DNA from: Rhabdophis nuchalis
Lineage: Eukaryota; Chordata; Lepidosauria; Squamata; Natricidae
DNA: 64,000 nucleotides
Direction: 5' to 3'
NCBI GenBank assembly: GCA_039707465.1
Contig: CM077651.1
Span: forward strand, 24,417,019 to 24,481,018
Below the pieces are notes generated by a model. It was given only the letters and a program-made list of their open reading frames with translations, was not told the origin of the DNA and made no database searches. Position numbers and translations under genes: made by a program. Every line of letters starts with the position of its first letter. Positions within the stretch are counted from its first letter, which is position 1. Of this stretch, positions 23,528 to 34,009 are shown in pieces.

Positions 23528-24669
23528 CCATATTTTTCGGAGTATAAGACGCACCTTTTTCCCCTAAAAAGAGGCTGAAAATCTGGGTGCGTCTTATACA
23601 TCGAATACAGCATTTTTTTGCCCCCTGAAACCCTGCCCCTTCACCAAAATGGCCATGCACATACCCTTATGGAGGCTTCCAGACACCTCCTGGGGGCTGA
23701 GGGCAGAAATGAGCAAAAAACAGGGGCCCCCAGCAGCACTCTATAAGCCTCCATAAGGCTATGCATGCAATTTGTTTGACCAAAAATGCCCCATTTTCAC
23801 GAAAAGAACAGACAGTTTTACCTCATTTGGGGGGGGGGCAGGAGCACTCTGCAAGTCCCCCCCTCCAAGGCTATTCATGCCTTTTATTTGAAAAAAACAC
23901 CGGGCCCATTTTGGCAAAAAACGGGTCGTTTGGGGGAGGTTTGCACAGTGCAAAAAGGTTTCCCCCCCCCTTTCGGAAAGCTGTTTAGTTAGAGTGATTG
24001 ATGAGAATTACGTTGGTCAAGTACTGTGCCTGCAGAAACAAAGATTTGTTCCAAAGGTGGTCAGTGATTTCCTTCTCCAGCACATGGGTAAATACACCTG
24101 GAAACATCTACCTATCCACCTACCTACCTACTCTCTCTCCCCCTACCTATCTACTGTATTTCTCTCTCTATTTCTCTCTCTCTATCCCTCTACCTACCCA
24201 CCTATCTACACACTCTCTCTCTCCCTACCTACCTACTGTATTTCTCTCTCTCCCCCCTCTATCTACCTATCTACCCACTCTATCTCTCTCCTACCTCTCT
24301 ACTGTATTTCTCTCTCTCTCTATTTCTCTCTCTATCCCTCTACCTACTTATCTATCTACACACACACTCTCCCTACTTATCTACCTACTGTATTTTTCTC
24401 TGTCTCTCTCTCCCTATCCCTTTATCTACCTCCCTACCTAACTACACACTCTGTCTCCCTACCTAGCTACTGTACCTCTCTCTCTCTCTCCTCTACCTAC
24501 CTACCTACCTACCTACCTACCTACTCTCTCTCTCCCTATCTACCTACTGTATTTCTCTTTCTCTCCCTCTCTATCCCTCTATCTACCTACCTATTTTTTT
24601 AAAAAATTGCCTCTTCAAAACCTGGGCGCGTCTTATACTCCGGGGCGTCTTATACTCCGAAAAATATGG
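23528..24669. mobile_element. TA-flanked MITE with expanded pyrimidine core
   Basis: The left end is ccatatttttcggagtataa and the right end is its exact inverse, ttatactccgaaaaatatgg. TA flanks both sides. An extra inner copy of the arm (gcgtcttatactccgggg) precedes the right end. Between the arms, about 24100-24597 is an imperfect ctac/tctc array. The 202-codon open frame over it is compositional. Confidence 0.7.
24098..24597. repeat. Imperfect (CTAC)n/(TCTC)n tandem array with a higher-order period
   Basis: Blocks of ctacctacc alternate with ctctctct runs and a recurring ctactgtatttctctctc motif about every 70-110 bp, giving a higher-order array inside the MITE at 23528-24669. Confidence 0.85.
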
Positions 24670-24671
24670 TA

Positions 24672-26860
24672 CTAAGATTCTATTGCTGGCATCAGATCTA
24701 ATATCAGATGTTTAATAAATGGTGCATAGTTCACAGCCTTCTTCTGCTTTCTTACGTTTGTTGTACTCTACGTTAAGAAGAAAAAGCTTTGTTGAGTTCA
24801 GAACAATTATGGTTCTTGTATATCAAATCACAACTCTGCATGTTTTGAAACATTTACATTTTTCCTTGCATAGTCTTCATTTTTGCGCTCTTTACTACTT
24901 ATGGTGTCTCAATTTTTTATCAATTCCCTCTATTTGCAACCAATGGATCAATATTTGGTTGATATGGGGGGGAACCCTACTAGAAGAAGAAGAATGTTAT
25001 TTGAGTGTAGAACCATTCTTATATTGATGGAACCATAGGGAGAGCTATGCTAGAGTAATGAGTACAAACTTGTATCTAAAATCTCTTTTGAATTAAGCTC
25101 AATGTTTATTAACTTGAGGGACTCCCACAACACAACAGTTTACCACTCTTCTTCAGGCTCTGTTTGGGATTTCTCAATCTAGATTGCAGGACTATTTCTG
25201 GTGGTCTCCTATCCAAATGTTAATCAAGTTCAGTCCTGCTTTTAAAAAAAAAATCAGCACCAAATTCTGATTGGTTGGTGTTGCCACCTTGTATAAGTTT
25301 CATTTACTTATTGATCCTATATCTATATAGAGAGAAAAGAAATGCCTTTTGCTTCCAATTCTGTACTAATCAAAATTACTATGCCACCTTTAAGATGTTA
25401 CCCCCTTATACTCTGAGATGCATTATATCGAAAGATGTGATAACATCTATCCAAGTCTCTTGTAGAAAAAAGATATTGAATTGGGCATGAAAGAATAAGG
25501 AGGTGGTCTCAGTTATTTGGACTATGGTGGTCTCAGTCAGGCATTATAATTTAGAAACATATATTCTTATAATCCCAGGGCCTGTCATATTAAGGCCTGA
25601 TATTTAGAAATACATAACTATTGGAAGTTTACTAGCTGAAACTTGTGGCTGTGTCCCGGGTTATTTCAGGCTATCATGACTTGGCTGGAAATACCCTAAT
25701 GGGCTGAGAAAGTCCCCTTGGCCCCATGTTCCAGAGATGTTTTGACGGAAGATCGTCATTAAGAGAACCATTGTTATATCTTGGGAAAGTACATCTTCTA
25801 ATGTTCTCTCTGATATTTTGGGGTTATTTTGGAGTTGTTTTGGGGAAGTTCCGAGAGGACATCTGTAGTTTCATATTAATGACTATTGGAAATTACCTAA
25901 AACTATTCAATTATATTTTAAGAACTGGTTTTGGTGCCAGGTGCATATTGGTAGGCAACATTGTCATGTATCACGCACATGTATTTTTGTATTTGCCTAA
26001 TGACATGTTTGGGGTGGCGAATTGTGTATTTAAGCTATGCATTTTGACCCCAAAAACTATTCTCTTTTGGCCTTGCCTAGAGAATCCTGCAATGCATTAC
26101 AGTTAACCAATAAAGCTTTCGTTTGTTGCTCTAAACTCTTTGTTTCTAGTGTTTTTTCTTTCCAGTTGAAAGTTTATCTGGGAAATTTTTCTCACAGGGC
26201 AGAAACTTGAAAATGGGATGACCACTCTGTTATATACTATGAAAAGGATGTCAATTTGGTTTATTTCAATTAGCATTTTTTTTCAATGGGATTGTGTGAT
26301 TTGGGAAGAGAAGAAGTATAGTAGCTGCTCAATTTTCCTCTGGTGGCATACTTCCCAACTGTCTTCTCAGAAGTAAAGTGATGTTTTTCTTCTTACAGGC
26401 CATCAGTGACCTCATCTCAGAAGAAAATTTTTATGTCTCAAAAAGAAAGGGCAACTTCTGGCCTCAGAAGATTTGATGATAAATGAAACTTTCAGTTAAA
26501 ACTTCAGTTAGATAATGGGGTGCACTAACTATAATGATAAATTTTCAGAAGGTTATGCAAACTGCCACTTCAATGCTGCCTCGCTGCCTTCCGAAGGTCA
26601 TTTTCTAACCTGCAAATGAATCTTGGGTATCTGTAATTAAAGGTTGTGGGATAATTATCCTCCTGTTATCCTGTAATAGGTGGATTGAGTCATGCTAATA
26701 GAGGAATGGTCTATTCTGCTGCAGCTTTTTGTTGATTTGATGGCAGCTAAACATGGTCATAAGGAAAGGTCCAAGGAAAGACCATGGGTTTACGTTGTTA
26801 TGATATGAAGTGGGAAAGAGAGACTTATGGTATGCACAGACCCAGTGCCCAGTTTGGAGT
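24672..26860. other. Intron, possibly containing an old LINE, otherwise unresolved
   Basis: About 24720-26130 is coding-like in scattered frames (for example 25726-26106 plus) and has the feel of a decayed LINE. No diagnostic motif, tail or target duplication is visible, so I do not assign it. 26150-26860 shows nothing. Confidence 0.3.
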
Positions 26861-26877
26861 AATGTATACAACTGTAT

Positions 26878-27006
26878 CAGTGGTGGGTTTCCATTTTATT
26901 ACTACTGGTTTGCTCGTGTGCATGCGCGCACTGCTTCTGCAGAGCTTCCCACCGCCGCTACTACCAGTTCGCCCAATCTGGGCCAAACCGGGAGCAATCC
27001 ATTCTG
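26878..27006. mobile_element. hAT-type MITE with perfect 8-bp target duplication
   Basis: It starts cagtggtgggtttccattt and ends gcaatccattctg. Identical 8-mers aactgtat flank it (26870-26877 and 27007-27014). At 129 bp it is a short member of the CAGTGGTGGG family. Confidence 0.8.
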
Positions 27007-27285
27007 AACTGTATCTACAGAGGAGGTCAAACACTGCAAGTTGTAGGTACAACATTGAAATCCAGCTCCATTTCTTTTGTCTGTGCATCACCTCCCTCAT
27101 CATCATAAGCATTCAAAAGGGTTGCAGCTTGGATCACAAGGCTGTGGCTACTACCTTGGAGATGACAATGCCCTCCAACCACTGCTGAAAACATATGCTC
27201 ACAATACTCTTTTCTTTGCTGCTGGATCAGTTAGCCATCTGTCCTGCTCTTTTCCTTGATGATATGAGGTGGAATGCCCTAAGAC

Positions 27286-27420
27286 AGGGGTCTGCAAAGT
27301 TGGCTCTTTTAAGACTGGTGGACTTCAACTCCCAGAGTTCCCCAGCCAGCATAGCTGGCTGGGGAACTCTGGGAGTTGTAGTCCACCAGTCTTAAAAGAG
27401 CCAACTTTGCAGACCCCTGC
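27286..27420. mobile_element. Palindromic hAT-type MITE, perfect 8-bp target duplication
   Basis: The left arm, from caggggtctgcaaagttgg, is the near-exact reverse complement of the right arm, ending ccaactttgcagacccctg. The centre is ccagccagcatagctggctgg. The flanking 8-mers are ccctaaga on both sides. The whole element is one long hairpin of about 65 bp stem. It lies 550 bp from the ITGBL1 exon at 27970. Confidence 0.9.
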
Positions 27421-27969
27421 CCTAAGACAAAGGCAAAAGCTAGTAGTACTTCTGACAAAAGGTGTGTTTAATTTAGGAAATTGCAGATAGTATTTGGTCT
27501 TGTTCATGTTCTGAAGCTCCTTGCCTTCCAGTTCAAAGTGCCACAGAGTAATCTTCAAACTGCTTCAGCAGTGAACATTCATGCAGATCTGCGGAAACAC
27601 TGTCGTCCTTTTGTTGTCTGTTTATTGTGAATATTACAAGGCTATGCTCTTCTAAATTTTATTCGTCATGTTCACAACTACAGCTAACTGTTACCAGGTT
27701 TCTCTGGGTGCAGAAATTCTTCAAAGAAAAAAGTAGGGGAGGGGAAGCTATTACCTTTTTCTGAAAGAAAGTGATGGTTAGTAACTGCAATATTCCTTGC
27801 CTTGGTCCCCAAATTATCTCTAAGGACAGCTGTGATTAATGCCCAGCCAAATTGGTGTATTCAACACAAGTTGGAGCAGAACCGTTTCCTGCAAAAATTG
27901 TCCTCAATGATAGAGCATGATTATCTGAAGAATGTTTGCTGTGATTAGCATAGCTTTAAATATGCTCAC

Positions 27970-28092
27970 CTGTACACATCAGTCCCGTTTCTTCATCTAT
28001 GCATTCTCCGTCATCACACTCACAGTATTTACCATGGATCAATCCATTTCCTTCTAAATTGTCACATTTACATCTGCCACAGTGACAAGTAC
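27970..28092 (-). CDS. ITGBL1: ITGBL1 coding exon, integrin EGF repeat
   Basis: This 123-bp exon encodes 41 codons, the shortest of the five. It translates to [11 protein letters not shown] near the start, has HGKYCECDD in the middle, and ends near GLMCTG. It has eight cysteines. The TCHCG opening and the CECDD motif mark the alternate, shorter type of ITGBL1 repeat, which alternates with the GHG-type repeat in the neighbouring exons. The acceptor is cttacag before GT and the donor is ACAG followed by gtgagc. The intron before it is only 1007 bp. The frame joins cleanly to both neighbours. Confidence 0.93.
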
Positions 28093-28649
28093 CTGTAAGC
28101 ATCAGAAACACAGTACTGGCATTAGGACTACTGTTTACCATTCAGTTTATCATTGAAAAGAACGTTTGATTTAGGTTTCTTTTAGAATTTTATATAATGC
28201 ATGTCTTTAATAAGGCATACAAACATCCTACTAATAGACATAGTAGGTTGGTTTAATTCATCCTTCATTGTTATGGCAACAATTTCTAAACAACTCTACC
28301 TAGATGGCTGAGAATCTTCATAGGCATTTCATCCTTCAACCGCATTCTTTGTGGCTTCTATTCTGTGATTATTTTGGGTGACATTTTCTTCAACTTTTGT
28401 CCAGTTCTAAAATATATTGGGGTCTGGCAATCAAAGCTACATACAGAACCCTAAGCCTGTTTGTGCCATAGATTTCCTTAAAGATTTCCCAATGGTGACA
28501 GGAGATATTTCTGTTTGTTTATTTTTCCCTTATATGGCTGCCCATTCTACATGTGACTCCGGGCAGTAAATTAAAATGACAATTAAAGCCATCCTTCCGA
28601 GGGCAGTGCCCACATCCACATCAACAGCCATCCACTCCCCAAGACAGTG

Positions 28650-28871
28650 CATTTATGGTGGTTAGAATGCAGTATTGCAAAGGTAATTCTGCTGACTGCC
28701 AGCAGTTCAATTCTCACTGGTAAGATTGAATCAGCCTTCCCTCCTTCCAAGATGGGTAAAATGAAGATCCAGATTGTTGGGGGCAATATGCTGACTCTGT
28801 AAACTGCTTAGAGAAGGTTGCAAAGCACCGTGAAGCAGTATATAAGTTTAAGTAGTATTGCTATTGCTATT
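28650..28871 (+). repeat. tRNA-derived SINE (Sauria-type probable)
   Basis: It has a tRNA-like head with ggtggttagaatgcagta (A-box region) and ccagcagttcaattctca (B-box region). The body carries 'gggggcaatatgctgactct' and gaagcagtatataag, with a gctattgctatt tail. Related copies are at 29589-29732 and 40628-41232. Confidence 0.7.
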
Positions 28872-29099
28872 TAATTTCCTTGCCTAATGCCTGGAGGACA
28901 AAGTAAGTTTATACTGCCTACAGAAAACCACGAAGTTTATGACGCCTACAGAAAACTATCCATTCCTTCCATAATAATAACCATTCAATCTTATATTCTT
29001 CACAATAGTTAAATGCTTTCACACAATATATTTTGTATGATTGATTAAAAACTACTTCACCAAAGTGATTTATCAACTCATTAAAATAAAAAATCTCAC

Positions 29100-29246
29100 C
29101 TGCATTTGAACAAACGATGTCTTGAGAATTCTTGCACATTTCATTACTCTTCCTCCGTGTAAAATTGCAGATATTTGGGTATTGACAAGCATCACCATAC
29201 CAACCTTCTTCACATTTACACTTTCCGCAATCACACTTTCCATGGC
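29100..29246 (-). CDS. ITGBL1: ITGBL1 coding exon, integrin EGF repeat (first visible exon)
   Basis: This 147-bp exon encodes 49 codons. The translation begins [12 protein letters not shown], has a [10 protein letters not shown] segment, and ends [14 protein letters not shown]. It holds eight cysteines in the C-x-C-xx-C-x-C pattern typical of integrin beta I-EGF modules, followed by four more spaced cysteines. The acceptor is ...tatctag before GC and the donor is CAG followed by gtgaga. Both ends are phase 1. The match to human ITGBL1, including the [13 protein letters not shown] stretch, is recalled from memory. Integrin beta subunits share the fold but not this wording. It is probably exon 3, an inference because the preceding exon is not visible. 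Each module is expected to fold as an extracellular disulphide-bonded unit. Confidence 0.93.
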
Positions 29247-29588
29247 CTAGATAAGTAGTTTAAAAAAATAGATCTTACATATATTTTCATATTTACTTTA
29301 TCAAAAAAAAAGAGTTTTTTGCACCAAGTAATAGATTTTCAGTCTATAATCTATTTAAATAAAACTTGGAAGAGGGTTTTGAATTTATCATGCAATTTTA
29401 TTGCTCAAAATGGATTAAATAGCAAAATCATTATGACAGCGTAGATAGCATTTCTATCATGTATACGAATCCTGATTTTCATTTAAAATTACTTTTGCAA
29501 ATGTCTTCTGCTTTAAAAATAATAGATTGTTTATATAAAAGTTGCTTATGAAAAATATATATCTGTCTTTTACACTATACACATGAAC

Positions 29589-29732
29589 CATGGTGGTGCA
29601 GTGGTTAGAATGCAGTACTGCAGGCTGACTGACTGCTGCCAGCAGTTCGGCAGTTCGATTCTCACCAGCTCAACATTGGCTCAGCCTTCCATCCTTCTGA
29701 CATTTGTAAAATGAGGACCCAGATTGTTATTG
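29589..29732 (+). repeat. tRNA-derived SINE, 3'-truncated
   Basis: Same head as the copy at 28650: ggtgcagtggttagaatgc, gcagttcgattctcacc, then ggacccagattgtt. The sequence then changes to a LINE 3' UTR-like stretch (about 29755-29925, 'taattcggttttaatta' shared with 12-30). Confidence 0.65.
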
Positions 29733-29927
29733 TAAAGACATATCTGTTCCATCAGTCTGGCTTGACCTAATTTATGTTCCTCGTCCCAGTCTGTAGCTTA
29801 AATTGTTTAATCAGGTTTTAATTGGGATACAGTTTTAATGTTTTATAAATTCTAGTACAGGATAAATAATTTAATTCGGTTTTAATTACGTATTTATTGT
29901 AATGTTTTTAGATGTTCTTAATGCCCC

Positions 29928-30575
29928 CGTTCATGCCCCCGTTGGAGTCTGACTCTGAGATGGAAGCCGAACAGCTGACATAGAGCGGGAGAGTGGCTCC
30001 GTTCGCTGTGAAGGAAATTGGGGAAAGGCAAAGTCAGACTGGGCAGAGCAGGAGAGAGGTAAAACAAGGGAGAGGGGGTTCAGATGAAGACCAAGGCCCA
30101 CCCCCTCCTCAATCTAGGGAGCACAGGGAAGAATGCAGAAGAGAGCAACGGACTTTCATGGCTTATGAGGAAGGAAAGGGACCCAATTCCTTTCACAAGG
30201 CACACCTGGGGATAGAGTTTACAGGAGAGGCAGTTGGGAGGGGCCTTTGTCAGGAACAAATGCTGAGTTCACCTAGTGTAGATTTGTGGCCTGCATTCCT
30301 GGCATTCCTTCTGACTGCTTGAAGTACTTACAACCATCTGTGTGTTTATCTTGCCTTGCTGGAATTCTCCTTCACTCCTGGGACTCCCTATCTTGCCCTG
30401 CTGGAGAGATTGATTGCAGTCAATCTGCTTACAGCGTTTGGGCTGCAGGTTTGTGGAAGAGCTTTTTTCCAGGCTGGAGAGTGAAACGGAGGTTGGGAGC
30501 ATAGTTGGTGCCAATAAAGGGACTCATATCAATTCTCTGGCTGTGTTGCCTTTCTGCCATGCCCCGGGTTATCAC
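29928..30575 (+). mobile_element. Probable solo LTR
   Basis: It has a GC-richer block, a ggtgccaataaagggact poly(A) signal near 30510, and a T/C-rich 3' part ending cccgggttatcaca. The layout resembles an LTR. The 5' boundary (about tgcccccgttggag, 29936) is uncertain and no target duplication is seen. The 109-codon open frame inside is not recognised. Confidence 0.4.
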
Positions 30576-30669
30576 AAACACTTGCATTTTATGATATCCT
30601 ATAGTTCCCTCTTTTAATATTAATGATTAACCTACTACTTCATTATCAATGTACAATACTGTAAATCAG

Positions 30670-30803
30670 GGGTCTCCAACCTTTGCAACTTTAAGTCTGA
30701 AGGACTTCAGCTCCCAGACTTCTCCAGCCAGCAAAGCTGGCTGGAGAAGTCTGGGAGCTGAAGTCCTTCAGACTTAAAGTTGCAAAGGTTGGAGACCCCT
30801 GCT
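30670..30803. mobile_element. Palindromic hAT-type MITE, perfect 8-bp target duplication
   Basis: The left arm starts caggggtctccaaccttt and the right arm ends with its reverse complement. The arms appear perfectly complementary over about 65 bp around the centre ccagcaaagctgg. The 8-mers ctgtaaat flank both ends. It is a different subfamily from 27286-27420 with the same architecture. Other copies are at 45044 and 56306-56710. Confidence 0.92.
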
Positions 30804-30811
30804 GTAAATGA

Positions 30812-31645
30812 TGACTATAATTTGAACAAATTGATACAGGTGATCTCTCTTCTAAACAGATTGGAACTCAGTTAGCTACTAATAGATGTATGTTCCATGT
30901 GCCTTCAAAAATCAGATGAACTTATTCTGGAGTTTAGAGAACATTTTAGAGACGGGAGAAAGCAGAGTTGTTGTTTTTTCTGTTGAGGGCCCCCGTTTTC
31001 TCAAGCATAATCTATTATGGGGGAGGGTAATGCATCAAGGCTGAGGTAAAAAGAGGTGGGCACTTTTTTCAGCAACCCTTATTTCCTAAAATGATATCAT
31101 TTCCACTTTCTTTTCCAAACAGCAACTTCAGGGAAGAGACTAGAGGTCTTTATAGAGAACTTAATTGATCTCCTGCATAAAGGGTTTGAAATTTCACAGA
31201 AGGCCACACAATCAAAGCGTGAAGGTTGTGCTCTAGAACCAGAAGTACCTTTTGTGCTTCCAGGAACGGGGAGTTTGAAATTGCAACAACAACAAAGGGC
31301 ACACAGTTGATTTTTTTTTTAATGAAATAATCAATCCAACATTATTTCTCTTGGCTGTCAGTGTCCTGGAATATACATTCATTTCACTCATTTTATTAAA
31401 TTAAGTACAGCTTCTACTTAATTTATTTTAATGAGGTAAAAACAGGCATTTAGACTTTCTCTTTTCCTGTGTCTGTGGTGAACCATTAGCATAATTTCTG
31501 TAGACTCAGGAGGAAAAACCTACAGGAAATTTGTGGGAGATACTGTGTTCCCTTGTTCTTTAAATATCAATTTATCAGCCTACCTTTCATAACCTTCTTC
31601 AGCCTGCTAACCAGGCAGCCTTAATCCCTATAGCCAAAAGCATCA
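30812..31645. other. Intron, no feature recognised
   Basis: Intron sequence without a supportable gene, splice pair or transposon end. Confidence 0.5.
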
Positions 31646-31649
31646 AACA

Positions 31650-31695
31650 CAGACAGACAGACAGACAGACAGACACACACACACACACACACACA
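31650..31695. repeat. (ACAG)n(AC)n compound microsatellite
   Basis: Six or so ACAG units run straight into AC dinucleotides. Confidence 0.95.
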
Positions 31696-32099
31696 TTATT
31701 ACACAATGAAATGTTCTAAAAGAATGTTAATAACCTATAATAACCTGATGTAACATAAACCTACACTGGCCACAGATTTTATTCACATAAATGACTACAC
31801 AATGACTCCTTCTAAATTATGCTCTAGTCTAGATGAAAATCACATCCCACTTCTGTTCATAAACAGCCATTATTTTGCACTGATTATTTCCTCTTCACTT
31901 CCTACATTTTGTTTTCCTTTGGCATCACACTTAACCATTCCCAATCCCCCCATTCTCACAACCTTTTCCAAATTATTACGCCATGCATACAATTAAGTAG
32001 ACTGTAAACCACCAAAGCTTGAGACGTAACAGCTATATATTAATGTTCAAGTTCTCCTGATATATTCCATGTTAGTGTGATGGTATGCATTTATTTTAG

Positions 32100-32262
32100 C
32101 AAATACATTGCTCTCTTTTTCTATCTCACTCTCATCTCTCTCCTCTCTCGCTCTCTTTTCTGTTTCTCTGATCTCCTCTCTCTTTTCTCTCTCTCTCTTT
32201 TCTCTCACCTCTCTCTTTTCTTTCATCTCTCTCTCATCTCTCTCTCCTTCCCTCCCTCTCTC
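32100..32262. repeat. Imperfect CT-rich microsatellite ending at a hAT MITE
   Basis: An all-pyrimidine tract of CTCT/TTTC units. Its right edge abuts the MITE at 32263, whose target site lies within the tract. Confidence 0.9.
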
Positions 32263-32510
32263 CAGTGGTGGGTTCCTACCAGTTCGGACCAGTTGGAACC
32301 GGCAGCGACCCAGGCCTTCCATGCCCCCGAACCAGTTCCCTGGTCTCTTCTGCTGTCACCAGCATGCTCTAGTGCTGTGCAGAACAGTTTTCAGTCAACT
32401 GCGCATGCCCAGCAATGTGTGGCGCATGTGCGTGTGAGGGATGCGAGCAGCGTGCACACAAAATGCCCTCTCAATGAACCGGTAGTAAACTGGTTAGGAA
32501 CCCACCACTG
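32263..32510. mobile_element. hAT-type MITE (CAGTGGTGGG family)
   Basis: It starts cagtggtgggttcctacc and ends gttaggaacccaccactg, perfect inverted ends of about 18 bp. The flanking 8-mers cctctctc and cctcattc match at 6 of 8. The arms include accagttcggaccagttgg and gaaccggtagtaaactgg. Confidence 0.75.
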
Positions 32511-32779
32511 CCTCATTCCCTCCCTCACCCTCTCTCTGCTTTTGTGTCACTCTTGATTCCAAGTCCCTGCAGTTTTCTGCAATCAATATCTTTGGAAGTT
32601 GTTTGCCATGTCTTCTTCCTAGAGATCGGAGAAAGTGACTAGCTCCAAGTAACTCAGTTGACTTCCGTGCCTAAGGCAGGACTACAATTCAGGTCTCTCT
32701 GTAGTCTATTTCAGTGACTTAACCTCTTGTCAGTCTTCTTGGGAAGACCAAGCAGGAAACACAATCAAAAGAGCTTTAT

Positions 32780-33367
32780 TGTAAGGCTATATTAACATGT
32801 AGGAAGACTGCCCCTCCCCAGATTAAAATATTATTTATACTTATTATTAAAAAGAGGCAGGATAGAATATTTCCTCTAAAGGAGAAATGGAGAAAAATCT
32901 TAACAAAGGCAGAAAGCAGCCCCAGTCTTCTGGCCATAAGGAAACAGCCTCAAGCAGAAGCTTTAAGAGGCTGGCCTTTGGGAATCGAGAATTTGTATCC
33001 GTTCAGAAAGATGGGACTAATCTATTTCTAAGCAAAGAGACTCCAAATAGGCAACACAATTAGGCAAGCCAAAACTGACAAGATTAGCCCAGACAAACAC
33101 CTAGGATTTGCATTTCCCCTTTTGCCTGTTGTGCCACCCATAGGAATCTGGAAAGAGTCATTAAAATATTCAAGGACACATTCTTACACAGGAACAGGCA
33201 TCTCAATCACAAAGCCCCAAAGAATGTATAAAACCCCACCTACTCTCAACCCCATTTTATCAGCCATCCCAGAAACATACTGCTGTCACTAGTTTCTGGC
33301 TACCAAATAAACAGAGGTTTCATTTCTTGCAGCCTGCCTCCATTTTATTTAAAGTGTCTTTCTTACA
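32780..33367 (+). mobile_element. Possible solo LTR
   Basis: It is bounded by TGTAAG and CTTACA. It contains a tataaaacc TATA-like box near 33226 and an AATAAA near 33306 in the order of an LTR. No matching target duplication was found, so the boundaries are tentative. Confidence 0.35.
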
Positions 33368-33611
33368 TCTTAGAACTGGCTGGCTTACACTCCCGCTGGC
33401 CCCACCCATCCTTTCCCTCCCCTCCCCACACAGCCCATTTTGGAGGCAGGTAAGTGCAGGGCACACGGGCCTACCGGAAGTTCGTGAAGACTGGAAATGG
33501 GCCTGTGTTTGCCTTCACAGAGGCTCGAGGAAAGCCTCCGGATCCCGGAGAGGCCCAAAACCCCCACCCGCCCCCCACCCGCCATCATGCAAGAGGCCGA
33601 CTAGGCCATGC

Positions 33612-33921
33612 CAGAGGTGGGTTCCAGATCCCGTTGCAACTGGTATGCTGTGTTGGGGTTCTGCATCCACCACATGCACTGCACACACATGTGCACCACT
33701 GCTCTGTGATGCTCTAGTTGCTTGGTGGAGCATCACATAGGCACCGTACACTGCGTGCATGTGTGCAAATAGTCTGGTAGGATCAAACACCAGTAAGGAG
33801 GGCAGGCGGGTGGACGGGCAGGTGGGCCTTCCGCAGCACCGTAACCAAAAGGTACCTGCTGCTCCCACAAGGCACCGATATGCCTGTACGGCTGGGGTGT
33901 ACCAGCCGTAACCCACCACTG
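33612..33921. mobile_element. hAT-type MITE nested in an older related element
   Basis: It starts cagaggtgggttccagatc and ends cgtaacccaccactg. The flanking 8-mers ggccatgc and ggctgtgc differ by two transitions. The flanks (about 33375-33603 and 33930-34003, ending gaagcccacccctg) look like one older MITE that this one split. Confidence 0.65.
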
Positions 33922-34009
33922 GGCTGTGCCCATCATGGCCATGCCCACCCAGCAACCAGGCAGAGAACCCCTTGCTAACATTTTTGAAGCCCACCCCTGC
34001 CTGCACGTC

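Larger units (their letters stand above)
14699..29246 (-). other. ITGBL1: ITGBL1 gene, central part (five exons and four complete introns)
   Basis: This is the part of the ITGBL1 transcription unit with visible coding exons. Read on the minus strand, the five exons come in protein order and are separated by introns of 1007, 5010, 5434 and 2398 bp. Every junction splits a glycine codon after its first base (phase 1), so exons can be skipped without changing frame. Joined, the exons total 699 bp and encode 233 residues with no stop, about residues 105-340 of a protein of about 494 residues, judged from the human protein as I remember it. The signal-peptide exon, EGF repeat 1 and the last EGF repeats are not in the window. 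The protein is secreted and made almost entirely of integrin-stalk EGF modules, without the integrin head or a membrane anchor. The flanking window sequence (1-14698 and 29247-64000) is inferred to be intron of the same gene. Confidence 0.9.

Noticed and set aside
23994..24602. 202-codon frame rich in Tyr, Leu, Ser, Pro
   Set aside because: It is a reading of the ctac/tctc array inside a MITE.
25726..26106. 126-codon plus-strand frame
   Set aside because: It is hydrophobic and low in recognisable motifs. It may be part of a decayed LINE, but no diagnostic residue supports it.
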